Shown here piece after piece: positions 30,823 to 40,006 of a DNA stretch of 64,000 bases; the first letter of the stretch is position 1; every line of letters starts with the position of its first letter. A program made the translations under genes and the position numbers. This DNA comes from Desulfolinea sp964487745 (GTDB taxonomy: Bacteria > Chloroflexota > Anaerolineae > Anaerolineales > Villigracilaceae). Below the pieces are notes generated by a model. That model had not been told where the DNA came from, ran no database searches, and worked only from the letters and a program-made list of their open reading frames with translations. The stretch lies in the NCBI GenBank assembly GCA_964487745.1, contig CAZASG010000018.1:8074-72073 (forward strand), written 5' to 3'.

Positions 30823-32229
30823 ATGATCACCCTTTCAGAATTCTTTGAAATCAACCATGATGTAATCCTGTTCGCCTATGGATTAGTCTTTTTTACTTTA
30901 GGGCTAACCATCCTTATTCGAATACGCCAATCATCCCGCTTGGAGTTAGCTCGCAGTTTGAAATGGATGGCAGCATTTGGGATATTACATGGCCTAAATG
31001 AGTGGGGGGATCTTTTCATTCCACTCCAGGCTGTGTATTTGAGCCCTTTAGTCATGCGGGGGCTGTATATCGGGCAATTGATCATATTGACATTGTCTTT
31101 TGCCGCTTTGTTTGAATTTGGTGTCACAGTGCTTAATTCAATTGGACAAGCAAAATATTTAAAGGGTTTTGCAGGGATGCTTACCGCTGGCTGGGCAATT
31201 GGTTCATTTATCCTTTTCATAGTTGAGGGAGAAAGCCATCAGGAATGGCAATATATCTCGATAGCTCTTTCTCGATATTTCATCGGATTTCCTGGGGGAA
31301 TCCTAGCTGCCTATGGCCTGCGCGCTTATACAATAAGACGCATAGATCCGCTGAATGTACCCCAAATTGCAAAGACTTTTCAGATCGCTGGCTATTTCAT
31401 TGCGCTCTACGCGGTTTTGGGCGGCCTTATACCGCCACCAGTATCGTTTTTCCCAGGCAATATTCTTAATTCAAATACTTTCACGCAAGCAACAGGGATA
31501 CCTCCATGGGTTTTTCGAACAATGGTCGCTGCAATAATCACGATTGCTATTACACGCGCTCTAGAGATATTCGAACTGGAAACAGACCGCAGGATCGAAG
31601 AGTTGGAACAACAGCAAATCGTTGCTACCGAACGCGAACGATATGCCAGAGAATTACATGACGGAACGATTCAAAAGGTCTATACAGCCGGCCTGCTTGT
31701 CGAATCCGCTTCACGCATTGCTGATCCAAAAACAGAAATAAGCAAACGCCTGGAGCGAGCCGTTGGTATTCTTAACGATACTATTGCTGATCTACGACAA
31801 AATCTTGTTGAGCTCCATGCACACACTCCAACAGAAACTGAATCACTCACATCCTTGCTTCACAAATTGGCAGATAACCCACATTACAATACGTTGATCG
31901 ACATTCAACTAGACTTGTTACTTCCCTCCTCAAAGCAATTATCGTCAAGGCGAAAAAATCATGTAGTCGCAATCGTTGCCGAGGCCTTAGCAAACGCAGT
32001 ACGTCATGCACAAGCACAGAAGGTCTTAATTGCTGCAAAAGATCTGGGTAAAAATCTTCAAATAACTATTAGAGATAATGGAACTGGCCTTCCTAAAGAT
32101 TTAAAAGCAGGATATGGCCTGAGTAATATGCGCGACAGAACTCGACTTCTAAATGGAGCAATAGACTGCAAAAATGAACAAGGCGCGAATATTACAATAA
32201 CGATCCCATGGGCTGATGAAAAAATATGA
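30823..32229 (+). CDS. membrane sensor histidine kinase, NarL-partner type
   Basis: A 468-residue kinase. About 245 N-terminal residues contain seven or so hydrophobic segments (a membrane sensor without a large periplasmic loop). A short coiled linker (RRIEELEQQQIVATERERYA) precedes the HisKA_3 helix with the phospho-His in ARELHDGTIQKVYTAGLL. The HATPase domain shows EALANAVRHAQAQK, IRDNGTGLP and GYGLSNMRDRTRLLNG. HisKA_3 kinases pair with NarL/LuxR-type regulators, and the next gene is exactly that, overlapping by four bases (ATGA). The signal sensed is unknown. Confidence 0.92.
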   Translation: MITLSEFFEINHDVILFAYGLVFFTLGLTILIRIRQSSRLELARSLKWMAAFGILHGLNEWGDLFIPLQAVYLSPLVMRGLYIGQLIILTLSFAALFEFGVTVLNSIGQAKYLKGFAGMLTAGWAIGSFILFIVEGESHQEWQYISIALSRYFIGFPGGILAAYGLRAYTIRRIDPLNVPQIAKTFQIAGYFIALYAVLGGLIPPPVSFFPGNILNSNTFTQATGIPPWVFRTMVAAIITIAITRALEIFELETDRRIEELEQQQIVATERERYARELHDGTIQKVYTAGLLVESASRIADPKTEISKRLERAVGILNDTIADLRQNLVELHAHTPTETESLTSLLHKLADNPHYNTLIDIQLDLLLPSSKQLSSRRKNHVVAIVAEALANAVRHAQAQKVLIAAKDLGKNLQITIRDNGTGLPKDLKAGYGLSNMRDRTRLLNGAIDCKNEQGANITITIPWADEKI

Positions 32230-32891
32230 CAAAAACTCGCATCCTCTTAGTAGATGACCATGCAATTGTCCGGCTAGGGCTGATGACACTTCTAAATGAT
32301 CAACCCGATATGGAAGTTGTTGGAGAAGCCAGTACAGCAGCCGAAGCTGTTAGAGCTGTGGAAAATATTCAACCCGATGTTATATTGATGGATATCCGCC
32401 TTCCGGGCGAAGGGGGCATTGAGGCTACTCGACAAATTACTACACGTTTTCCAGAAAGCCATGTGGTTATGCTCACATCCTTCGCGGATGATGAACTTAT
32501 CATGCGTGCGATCAGCGCAGGAGCATCTGGATACGTTCTAAAACAGGTTGGAAACGAAGAACTCATTCGCGCCATCCAGACGGCCGCCCGTGGTGAAGCA
32601 GCACTTGATCCATCCACGACGACGCGCTTATTGTCCCAAGTACGGGAAGCGGATCGAAAGACTAAAGAAGATGCTTTTCGGGATCTATCGGATCGCGAGA
32701 TGGACGTCCTCGTGCCTCTGGCAAGAGGAAAAACCAATGCTGAGATCGGTGAATTATTGAATCTTAGCGAAAAAACTGTGGGTAACTATATCGGCAATAT
32801 GTTCAACAAATTGGGAGTAAAAAATCGCATCGAATTGGCCGCATATGCCTACGAAAATCATCTCTTTGAGCAAATAGGAAACGAAGAATAA
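32226..32891 (+). CDS. NarL/LuxR-type response regulator
   Basis: A 221-residue two-domain regulator. The receiver shows RILLVDDHAIVRLGL (acidic pocket), the phospho-acceptor Asp in VILMDIRLPGEGG (about residue 56), the Thr/Ser switch in VVMLTSFADD and the Lys in GYVLKQVG. The LuxR/GerE helix-turn-helix follows with LSDREMDVLVPLARGKTNAEI and LNLSEKTVGNYIGNMFNKLGV, given here in parts. It is translated with the preceding kinase and binds DNA when phosphorylated. Targets cannot be read from the window. A hairpin at 32895-32926 closes the unit. Confidence 0.95.
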   Translation: MTKTRILLVDDHAIVRLGLMTLLNDQPDMEVVGEASTAAEAVRAVENIQPDVILMDIRLPGEGGIEATRQITTRFPESHVVMLTSFADDELIMRAISAGASGYVLKQVGNEELIRAIQTAARGEAALDPSTTTRLLSQVREADRKTKEDAFRDLSDREMDVLVPLARGKTNAEIGELLNLSEKTVGNYIGNMFNKLGVKNRIELAAYAYENHLFEQIGNEE

Positions 32892-32894
32892 AGA

Positions 32895-32926
32895 ACTGCC
32901 CCGGAGCACAAGCGCTCTGGGGCAGT
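32895..32926. terminator. bidirectional terminator-like hairpin
   Basis: ACTGCCCCGGAGC and GCTCTGGGGCAGT pair over 13 positions with one G-U. It lies between convergent genes; the minus-strand side is followed by TTCTTTATTCTT, the plus side by few T residues. Confidence 0.65.
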
Positions 32927-32974
32927 CGCTATCATCAACCCGGACGCCTCTGGGCTGATTTCAAAGTTTAGGGG

Positions 32975-34204
32975 TTATTCAGCAGTGTGATAACCCGTGG
33001 CTTTTTCAATCAACTCTTCATCCGTCTTCACAGTAGCGGATCCGCCATCAACATGGCAGCTGCGGCAAGCGAAATCAAGACCGAGCTCAGACAAAGCTTG
33101 AGAGCCATCTTCAGTGAACTGACCGATCTGATCAGAATTGATCGCCATCAGGTGGGTCCGAATATCGCCCGTGAACATATCAGCGTTGCCTACAGCGCTC
33201 TTGGTAACTCGCGGCATATGACAGGAGATACATTCTGTAACAGCGGGGTGAACTTCAGAGTTCTGATATGAAGCTGCATCATGGTGGCAGTTTTCGCAGG
33301 AAGTGCGGGTTACCGCTACAGTTTCGTCTTCTGCGTTCGCTTTTCGAAGTGCGACAACGCCAGCATGCGGATCATGACAGACTACACAATTAATCGTTAT
33401 ATGCTTGCTTTGGAAGAGTTCTTCATACTGCTCGTGATGTTTAATAAAGCCACCGCTTGCATTGACAGCTTCTGAACCACCACGGAGATGACACTCACCA
33501 CAGAGGGCTGAATCACGTTCAATATCCAAAGCTACACCACGGGGATTTGCTGCGTGAAGACTGCCGGGACCATGACATTCTTCACACTGAATTCCAGGTT
33601 CTGCCCAAGAGCCTACAATACCAGGCATCCCTTCAGTTGGGGTGCTTGGATCATAGCCTGTTGTATGACAGGTGCCACAGTTATACTGTTTTTCTTCGCC
33701 AGGATGATATGCTACCCAGCCAGGATCATTCCCTACGATGGGGTTCGCAAAATTGAACTGGCTAACATAGTCAGTATTTCCGTCGCCACGTGTGCCGGGC
33801 AATCCGGTAATGACATAGCCTTCCTTGTCAACAAAGCGATATTTCCAATTATATCCACCGATGACATAGGCAATATCATCCCAAGTGTATCCTTCAGGAA
33901 GTTGATCAACAACTGTAAAAGGATACTCAGGGGGCTGACCATCAACAACAGCGTTCAGCTTATAGGGGTGGCCAGATTGCATGAAGACATCATAAGTCTC
34001 CGTATGACATTCACCACAAGCTGCGGTGCCGATATACTCAGCGCCGAAAACTGCAGCGGCAGCGCCTTCAGCAGCAGGGCCAGCCGGACCTTCAGGACCA
34101 GGAGGGCCAGCGGGACCTTCAGGGCCTTGCGGCCCGGCGCAGGAAACCAATGCGGCAGCCAAAAGCACTACACTAGCTACGAGCAAAATTGATTTTTTTG
34201 ACAT
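32975..34204 (-). CDS. octaheme c-type cytochrome lipoprotein with collagen-like stalk
   Basis: A 409-residue lipoprotein. Lipobox LVSC (Cys at about residue 22), then seven Gly-Pro-X triplets (GPQ GPE GPA GPP GPE GPA GPA), then a heme domain with eight CxxCH sites: CGECH, CGTCH, CEECH, CGECH, CVVCH, CENCH, CISCH and CRSCH. Spare His residues (e.g. KHHEQ, SEVHP, GYHTAE) can be distal ligands. Such proteins act outside the membrane in anaerobic respiration or electron exchange; the exact reaction is unknown. The collagen-like stretch probably projects the heme domain from the membrane. AAGGAGA precedes the ATG by five bases. Confidence 0.9.
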   Translation of the reverse strand: MSKKSILLVASVVLLAAALVSCAGPQGPEGPAGPPGPEGPAGPAAEGAAAAVFGAEYIGTAACGECHTETYDVFMQSGHPYKLNAVVDGQPPEYPFTVVDQLPEGYTWDDIAYVIGGYNWKYRFVDKEGYVITGLPGTRGDGNTDYVSQFNFANPIVGNDPGWVAYHPGEEKQYNCGTCHTTGYDPSTPTEGMPGIVGSWAEPGIQCEECHGPGSLHAANPRGVALDIERDSALCGECHLRGGSEAVNASGGFIKHHEQYEELFQSKHITINCVVCHDPHAGVVALRKANAEDETVAVTRTSCENCHHDAASYQNSEVHPAVTECISCHMPRVTKSAVGNADMFTGDIRTHLMAINSDQIGQFTEDGSQALSELGLDFACRSCHVDGGSATVKTDEELIEKATGYHTAE

Positions 34205-34359
34205 TTCATTCTCCTTAAATATTGCTCCATCAGCAGGAATTAAGGCGTCCGCCTTGAAAATGGAGCGTACCAGCCCTAATCAGGGCATAATTGGCACATT
34301 AATGTTATTTTAAGGAAAAGGCTTATCTAGTAGCAGAGGTATTTCCCCCTAATTTTATA

Positions 34360-34385
34360 GGGGAGAATGCCTAAGCATTCTCCCC
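34360..34385 (-). terminator. hairpin spanning the MFS stop codon
   Basis: GGGGAGAATGC and GCATTCTCCCC form a perfect 11-bp stem; the four-base loop contains the minus-strand TAG stop of the MFS gene. No T-run follows on the minus strand. Confidence 0.55.
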
Positions 34386-35588
34386 TTCAAGAACTGTCTC
34401 TTTCAAGAAAAAAACAATCAGCAAGGCACACAGCGCCAAACTGCCCCCAGCTGCAAAGGTGATCGCAGATAATCCCTGCCATTCCCACAAAGCAGTTGTG
34501 AGAACGGGACCGATCGCCAATCCGATTCCATTCGCTAACGCGACCAAAGCAAATATCGTTGCACGCGCCTGAGGGGCTTGCTCCCCATATAAAGGAAAAA
34601 GGGAAACAATTGAATATTCCACCCAAAAGACGGTTACAATCAGAGCAAGGCGAACCAGAAATAAATTATCACCAGACAAAGGGATTAAGCTAAAGAATAT
34701 CGCTGCCAGCACAACCCCCATCAGACTGCTGCGACGTTTTCCAAGCCGATCAACGATCAGGCCTGCCAATATCGCACCAAAGAGTTCAGATAACCCTATT
34801 TGAGTTGCCATCAATCCTAAGTCAACGGAATCAAACCCAAAATCCGCACTGAGCCAGATACTCCATAAAGTCATAAAAATGCCTACGCCAATAAAAAGCA
34901 ACATTGCGACACCCAGCGATGCCTGAATATTCCGCTCACGCAGGAGCACCTTCATCCCAATAACTGATCTTGGCTCTTTCTCAGTGCTTTTCGCTTCAGG
35001 TAAATAACGCCATGTTAGCCAAGCTGCAAAAACACTCAGAATCCCCAGCCCTAAAAAGGGAATTTGCCAGCCATAGAAACCAAAAAGCCAACCGATCAAG
35101 GGCATCATCACTATACCGGAAACAGCAAAAGCAATATCTACTGAGGCTAATGCGCGTCCGCGCCGGTCGAAGGAAACCAGATCACTAAGATAAGCTTGCT
35201 GTGCGGGCAGATATGAATTGACTGCTAAACCGCTAAAAAAGATCGGCAAAGCAACCCACCAGCCCTTAAGAAGGGTAATCCCTATCACGCCAACAAACTG
35301 AGAAAGCAATGCAAAAGTCATCACCTTGCGTCGCCCATAACGGTCTGCAAAGGATCCGAAAAATGGGCTCAAAAAAGCAGACGACGAACGCACCAGCAAA
35401 AGCCAACTAAAAACGGAGATGCTGACTTCCAAGCCCGTTGAAATTTGGGGGATGAAGGCATATAAAACCCGAAAGCTAGTATCAACCAATAAACGAATCA
35501 AGAAAAGCGAACTGATAAGCGCCAGCCCCACGCCAAAAAAATTCACCACCCAGAGAGAAATCCCCTGCTTGCTTTTTTTAACTTGCAT
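34371..35588 (-). CDS. MFS transporter
   Basis: A 405-residue major facilitator with twelve predicted membrane segments. The A-loop signature GSFADRYGRRKVM is between TM2 and TM3 and a weaker copy, LIVDRLGKRRSSLMG, after TM8. The start at MQVKKSKQG is chosen because AGGAG lies five bases upstream; an in-frame ATG five codons earlier overlaps that site. Substrate is unknown; the pattern suits drug or metabolite efflux. It follows ybaK by 11 bases, so they are probably cotranscribed. Confidence 0.88.
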   Translation of the reverse strand: MQVKKSKQGISLWVVNFFGVGLALISSLFLIRLLVDTSFRVLYAFIPQISTGLEVSISVFSWLLLVRSSSAFLSPFFGSFADRYGRRKVMTFALLSQFVGVIGITLLKGWWVALPIFFSGLAVNSYLPAQQAYLSDLVSFDRRGRALASVDIAFAVSGIVMMPLIGWLFGFYGWQIPFLGLGILSVFAAWLTWRYLPEAKSTEKEPRSVIGMKVLLRERNIQASLGVAMLLFIGVGIFMTLWSIWLSADFGFDSVDLGLMATQIGLSELFGAILAGLIVDRLGKRRSSLMGVVLAAIFFSLIPLSGDNLFLVRLALIVTVFWVEYSIVSLFPLYGEQAPQARATIFALVALANGIGLAIGPVLTTALWEWQGLSAITFAAGGSLALCALLIVFFLKETVLEGENA

Positions 35589-35599
35589 GAAGTCTCCTA

Positions 35600-36085
35600 T
35601 CAACCTATTTCTTTCTTCGAGCTAACTACGCCGATGCGAGCATTCGTGAGTCTAACGAGATCATCCACCCTTAAACGGATGTTCAACCCGCGCTGACCGC
35701 CTGAAACATGAATATCGGTATGGTCACGCACGCTGGCATCCAACACGATCAAAAAACCTTTATTCAACAATGCCAATGGGGAAATGCCGCCTGCTTGTAA
35801 TTTAGTCAACTTCTCAGCTTCAGCCTGAGTAGACAGAATCACCTTTTTCTCATCCAAAAACTTAGCCAATTCCTTTAAATTCACTTCGTGCGATCCCGGA
35901 ATAACCGCCAAGATCGGCTTCCCCGGCTTGCGTGCGACCACAATGGTTTTATAAACCAGATCCGGTGAAACACCCAAGAATTCCGCCGTTCCCAATGCGC
36001 CAAGTTTCTCAGCAGGCAGTTCGAAAGCAGTATAGGTGATTTTTCGCGAATCAAGCAAACGAGTGACATTGCTCTTTATATTCAT
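35600..36085 (-). CDS. ybaK: Cys-tRNA(Pro) deacylase, YbaK family
   Basis: A 161-residue YbaK/EbsC-type deacylase, which hydrolyses mischarged Cys-tRNA-Pro in trans. Family pattern: TYTAFELPAEK, LGVSPDLVYKTIVV, LAVIPGSHEVNLKELAKFL, the conserved Lys region near the N-terminus, and LQAGGISPLALLNKGF with GISP. SVRDHTDIHVSGGQRGLNI ends the domain. Length is normal. A TATAAT lies about 26 bases upstream of the start and a CAGGA site precedes the ATG. It heads a two-gene unit with the MFS transporter. Confidence 0.93.
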   Translation of the reverse strand: MNIKSNVTRLLDSRKITYTAFELPAEKLGALGTAEFLGVSPDLVYKTIVVARKPGKPILAVIPGSHEVNLKELAKFLDEKKVILSTQAEAEKLTKLQAGGISPLALLNKGFLIVLDASVRDHTDIHVSGGQRGLNIRLRVDDLVRLTNARIGVVSSKKEIG

Positions 36086-36150
36086 AAGCTATTTTTCCTG
36101 TTCAAGGGCATATTATAAGTGGTGATCTCTCTCAGTTTTTTGCCAAGAAC

Positions 36151-36191
36151 AGAATGCGGGGCATCGCCGCTTCGGCAATGCCCCGCATTCT
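36151..36191. terminator. strong hairpin between amylase and ybaK
   Basis: AGAATGCGGGGCATCGCCG and its near-perfect complement (36173-36191, one mismatch) form a 19-bp stem with a three-base loop. It is downstream of the amylase gene on the minus strand. There is no clear T-run, so it is a probable terminator or insulator. Confidence 0.6.
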
Positions 36192-36223
36192 TGTGGCATT
36201 TAATCTAGAAGAAACAGGTTTTA

Positions 36224-38557
36224 TTACTGCCAAGTATCTGTTTGTGAAGCAGTGCCGCTAGTTGGAACGGTATAAGTGTGATTGCTGCCACTCTCCCAGA
36301 TAATGGAACCATTCGGATTTCTGACAATGTATTTATATTCAATCGTCTGCCCTTGGCTAACAGTAAAGGAAACCGGGCCGCTCCAGGTATTGCTGTTAAC
36401 CCAGTTCAGTGGGACAGCCTGAACGGTATTCCAATTGCCCAATTCAGAAACATTGCCAACGATGAAGACATCCTGCCCATAATAGGTAGTATAACCTGTC
36501 ACCGTGAAAGTCACTTGCGTTGCAGCAGACTCTTCAACCTTCAATACAGCTCCCCAGCGTGCTGAAACCGGAACAGATACTATACCGTTGACAACAGGGT
36601 AAGTTGCATTTCCATTCAGGACATCAGTCAGCACCATACTATCATCAACATAACCTGAAAGATCGACTGCCAAAGTGCGTGCAGATGCATTGTTATTCAT
36701 CAGAACAACAAACTTGTCATTAACGTCATCCCGACCAAAAGCATAGCTACCATTGGCATCGTCGATCAATAAGCCATGCTCGACATTGCCAGTGCGCAGA
36801 GCAGTGTATGTTTTGCGCAATGTAATCAAGTCTTTATAGACATCACGCAGAGCGTTGTCTTCGCTGCCCCAAGGATAAGTACGACGCGAATCCGGATCAG
36901 TAGCACCCGTTACGCCAACCTCGTCACCGTAATAAATCGTAGGCGCTCCGGGGTAGGTCATCTGGAAAAAGGCGGCTAATTGAAGCCTAGACTTGTCACC
37001 GCCTGCTTCATACAGGAAACGAGCTGTATCATGCGAATCAAGCAGGTTGATCATTGCATACCAGGCTTCTGCAGGGTAATCTTCCTGAATCGACACAAGG
37101 AGATTATTGAAGGTTGACACATTGCTTGTGCCCTTGGCGACAAAGTCAGTTAGGGCAAATTTAAAACGATAGTTCATGACCGTGTCCATCTCGTTACCTA
37201 CGAGATATTCACTGCCATCGCCCCAAACTTCACCGATCATCGGAGCATCGCTTTTTGTAGACTTAATCGCAAGGCGCGATTCCTGCCAAAATTCATGACT
37301 AACTTCATCTGCAACGTCAAAACGCCATCCTGCTGCACCCTGATTAAGCCAATATTTTTGAACACTATCTGCGTTATTGTAAATATAATTCTTTACATCT
37401 AATGTCTCTGTCAAAGTCGGGATCGAAGCAAACCCCCACCAACTACTATAATCCTGTGAACCCAGGATTCCTGAAAGAGGGGTGTTCCAATTAATCTGCG
37501 GCTCACCAAAATCCCAAACATGGTTCCGGTTAAGATCATCATACCAACTGACAGGGCAATTGCCGACGCTATACCAGGTCCAATAAGTGGACGCTGAACA
37601 ATTGGCGATCACATCCTGAAAGAAAGGATGTGCCACACTAGTATGGTTAAAGACGCCATCCAAAATAACCTTGATACCTCGCGCATCTGCTTCTGCCACA
37701 AGGGTTTGAAAATCTGCCAGATCACCAAAATATGGATCAATGTTTTTATAATCTCTGGTGTCATACAGATGATTGGACGGAGCATCAAAGATCGGGTTGA
37801 AATAGATCACATTGATCCCTAAATCCTGAAGCACATCCAGTTTTGCCGTCACGCCCGCGAGATCGCCTCCAAAGAAATCACGTCCCATGGGTGGGTTTTC
37901 CGGTAAATCACTCCAATTGGTATGCTTCAAGACACTATCGCCATACACCATGTCAGTGACAAGTGGATCATTACTAGTATCGCCGTTATAGTAGCGGTCA
38001 GGGAAAATTTGATAGACAATCGCATCCTTCAGCCAATCCGGCGTTGTAAAGGCAGGATCATAAACTGTGATATTGAAGTCATTAACCTGACTCTCCTGAT
38101 CAAAGACTTGCCCCCAACTACCATCGCGTGAGCCATCGTCTCCGTAATAGTCCGTATCGCTTCCATCAGTAAGCTGAAAGTGATACCACAAAACTGTAGG
38201 GGAAGCTTGCGCCGGGATTGCCACTTGCCAATAATCATAAGTTGCATCATTGCTAACCCAGCTCATAGGATAGAGTTGAACTTGCTCAAGAGATGAATTC
38301 CATACGCGCACTGTGGAGCTGGCAACATCAAAACGATAGGTACGCAACTTCAAAGTAATAGCCTGCCCGGTAGGAACTGCACCATAAGGACTCCGATAAA
38401 AAGAATCCCGGGTGTCGTGCCCAACGCCGTTCCACTCAATATTATTGTCATTTCCGGCTGCATACGCAGGTGTTGCCCCGCCTCCAAGCAGGGACATCAT
38501 CACTCCAAAGACAATCGCAACATAAATAACAGGTTTAAAAAAACTAATTCTTTGCAT
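36224..38557 (-). CDS. secreted GH13 alpha-amylase/pullulanase-like enzyme with C-terminal starch-binding domain
   Basis: A 777-residue exported enzyme. Signal peptide of about 33 residues (cut after AYA), an N-terminal beta-sandwich (about 35-170) like the CBM34/neopullulanase N-domain, then the GH13 barrel. The barrel shows region I DGVFNHTS, region II GWRFDVADEV (nucleophile Asp), region III GEVWGDGS (acid/base Glu) and region IV LLDSHDTARF. A C-terminal CBM20-like starch-binding domain (about 680-777) starts VTFTVTGYTTYYGQDVFIVG and contains LGNWN. It degrades extracellular starch or related glucans to feed the cytoplasmic malQ/glgA genes nearby. Promoter and operator-like repeats lie about 310 bases upstream. 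Confidence 0.92.
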   Translation of the reverse strand: MQRISFFKPVIYVAIVFGVMMSLLGGGATPAYAAGNDNNIEWNGVGHDTRDSFYRSPYGAVPTGQAITLKLRTYRFDVASSTVRVWNSSLEQVQLYPMSWVSNDATYDYWQVAIPAQASPTVLWYHFQLTDGSDTDYYGDDGSRDGSWGQVFDQESQVNDFNITVYDPAFTTPDWLKDAIVYQIFPDRYYNGDTSNDPLVTDMVYGDSVLKHTNWSDLPENPPMGRDFFGGDLAGVTAKLDVLQDLGINVIYFNPIFDAPSNHLYDTRDYKNIDPYFGDLADFQTLVAEADARGIKVILDGVFNHTSVAHPFFQDVIANCSASTYWTWYSVGNCPVSWYDDLNRNHVWDFGEPQINWNTPLSGILGSQDYSSWWGFASIPTLTETLDVKNYIYNNADSVQKYWLNQGAAGWRFDVADEVSHEFWQESRLAIKSTKSDAPMIGEVWGDGSEYLVGNEMDTVMNYRFKFALTDFVAKGTSNVSTFNNLLVSIQEDYPAEAWYAMINLLDSHDTARFLYEAGGDKSRLQLAAFFQMTYPGAPTIYYGDEVGVTGATDPDSRRTYPWGSEDNALRDVYKDLITLRKTYTALRTGNVEHGLLIDDANGSYAFGRDDVNDKFVVLMNNNASARTLAVDLSGYVDDSMVLTDVLNGNATYPVVNGIVSVPVSARWGAVLKVEESAATQVTFTVTGYTTYYGQDVFIVGNVSELGNWNTVQAVPLNWVNSNTWSGPVSFTVSQGQTIEYKYIVRNPNGSIIWESGSNHTYTVPTSGTASQTDTWQ

Positions 38558-38866
38558 GAGAAAATCTCCTTTATATTGTTTTTCGCCAGTACATCTGGCG
38601 TGACTTGAGACACATAATCTCCCCCGCTTTTACAATATAGAATTTCCCCGTACGATAGCCGCCTAAGCTGCTTCCTGCAGAGGTGACTTTCCATAAATTT
38701 CGTTTTTTTATAAGTGAACTTTTCAGAAAGATTTTCGTATACTCGTTTCGCCTAAATCCCGAAAGACTTAAATAAGCACCTTTGTTAAGATGCTGAACTT
38801 TCTTGCGAGAAAGACACTGAGAACCAACCTTCAAAAAGAGTTTCCTTTCTAAAACCAGCTCAACTT
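38558..38866 (-). promoter_or_regulatory. long untranslated leader of the amylase gene
   Basis: The predicted start near 38867 leaves about 310 bases before the ATG. The segment holds several small hairpins (for example CGCCAG/CTGGCG at 38584-38600) and a CTTTGTTAA site at 38780-38788. I searched it for known riboswitch signatures by eye and found none. AAGGAGA precedes the ATG. Its function is unknown. Confidence 0.4.
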
Positions 38867-38916
38867 TGTTAGCATAATAATACTTAAAGAATAATTTGTC
38901 AAATTTTCTAACAAAG
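38864..38916 (-). promoter_or_regulatory. amylase promoter flanked by inverted CTTTGTTAG sites
   Basis: On the minus strand TTGACA (38902-38897), a 17-base spacer and TATTAT (38879-38874) form a strong promoter. CTTTGTTAG at 38864-38872 and its exact complement CTAACAAAG at 38908-38916 flank it, one over the -10/start region, one just upstream of the -35. A third copy (CTTTGTTAA) is at 38780. This arrangement suits a looping repressor or dimeric carbohydrate regulator. Confidence 0.65.
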
Positions 38917-39005
38917 ACCCAGTCTACTGCCTGCTACCTAAAACATCCTTTGCTTATCAACCAGAAATCTGATGATTTAGGTTAAAATACTCAACAACTT
39001 GATCA

Positions 39006-39962
39006 ATGGAGCATCCCTTGTCTCACGAGTCCTTGCCAGACCAAAACCCATCTCCGCTACAATTGCTTTTCGCAATCAGCATCGCTATTCTTGCTGTCTC
39101 CACATCCTCTGTATTTATTCGTTTCGCACAAGAGGGCGCTCCATCACTTGTCATTGCCGCATCGCGCCTTTTACTTGCCAGTCTTTTTCTCGCCCCGCCA
39201 GCGCTTATTCGTCATCGCGCAGAACTAAGATCTCTGACTCGTGCAGAACTCATTTTCGGATTGCTCTCCGGTATTTTCCTCGCGATCCATTTTGCCACAT
39301 GGATCACATCCCTCGAATTTACCACTATCACAAACTCGGTTGTATTGGTCAGCACCTCCCCGCTCTGGGTTGCGATTCTTGCACCGATCTTCCTAAAAGA
39401 GAAGCTCACGCGCAATATCATCATCGGGATGGTCCTGACACTTATCGGCGGGACGATCATTGGATTCAGCGAAGGCTGTACCTGGGATGGCGGGATCGTC
39501 TGCGATACGCTCTCGGACCTTGGGCAGGCTGAGGCTTCGAAAGGCAACTTCCTGGCTTTAGCAGGAGCTTGGGCAATTGCGGGCTACCTGCTGATCGGAC
39601 GACGATTACGCGCAAAGATGTCGCTCATTCCCTACATCTTCCTCGTCTACGGGATGGCCGCACTCGTCATGCTTATCATTCTTTTTATCACCGGAGAGAC
39701 CTTGCTTGGCTACTCCCCCATGACCTATCTCTGGTTATTGCTCATCGCCATTTTCCCCCAACTGATCGGGCACTCCACCTACAACTGGGCATTACGCTAT
39801 TTGCCCGTTGCACTGGTTGCGGTTACCACCCTCGGCGAACCGATTGGCTCCAGCATTTTGGCCTTCATTATCCTAAAAGAAGTCCCGACTAGTTTGCAGA
39901 TCATCGGCGGGGCACTCATTCTGACTGGTATTTATGTCACATCGCAAAAAGGCAACGGTTGA
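39006..39962 (+). CDS. EamA-family (DMT) transporter
   Basis: A 318-residue protein with ten hydrophobic segments arranged as two EamA repeats (about 20-150 and 185-315). Each has the typical Pro-rich TM and the second ends in the LGEPIGSSILAFIILKEVPT signature. The family exports amino acids, nucleosides or other metabolites; the substrate is unknown. An unusual loop between the repeats (residues about 158-175, EGCTWDGGIVCDTL) contains two cysteines that could bridge. TAAAAT lies 17 bases before the ATG. It is divergent from the amylase gene and probably unrelated to it. Confidence 0.85.
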   Translation: MEHPLSHESLPDQNPSPLQLLFAISIAILAVSTSSVFIRFAQEGAPSLVIAASRLLLASLFLAPPALIRHRAELRSLTRAELIFGLLSGIFLAIHFATWITSLEFTTITNSVVLVSTSPLWVAILAPIFLKEKLTRNIIIGMVLTLIGGTIIGFSEGCTWDGGIVCDTLSDLGQAEASKGNFLALAGAWAIAGYLLIGRRLRAKMSLIPYIFLVYGMAALVMLIILFITGETLLGYSPMTYLWLLLIAIFPQLIGHSTYNWALRYLPVALVAVTTLGEPIGSSILAFIILKEVPTSLQIIGGALILTGIYVTSQKGNG

Positions 39963-39967
39963 AAACC

Positions 39968-40000
39968 ACAAAAAAGCCCCTCGTAAATGGGAGCTTTTAA
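39968..40000. terminator. weak bidirectional hairpin
   Basis: AAAAAGCCCC...GGGAGCTTTT pairs with one mismatch around an eight-base loop, between the convergent EamA and lipoprotein genes. Confidence 0.5.
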
Positions 40001-40006
40001 GGCAAT

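Noticed and set aside
38571..38834. 87-codon minus-strand frame with a TTG start in the amylase leader
   Set aside because: No family resemblance, weak start and no Shine-Dalgarno site; more likely untranslated leader.
38558..38866. Possible c-di-GMP or other known riboswitch in the amylase leader
   Set aside because: Conserved cores of the GEMM, ydaO and similar classes were not found by eye; listed only as an unexplained leader.
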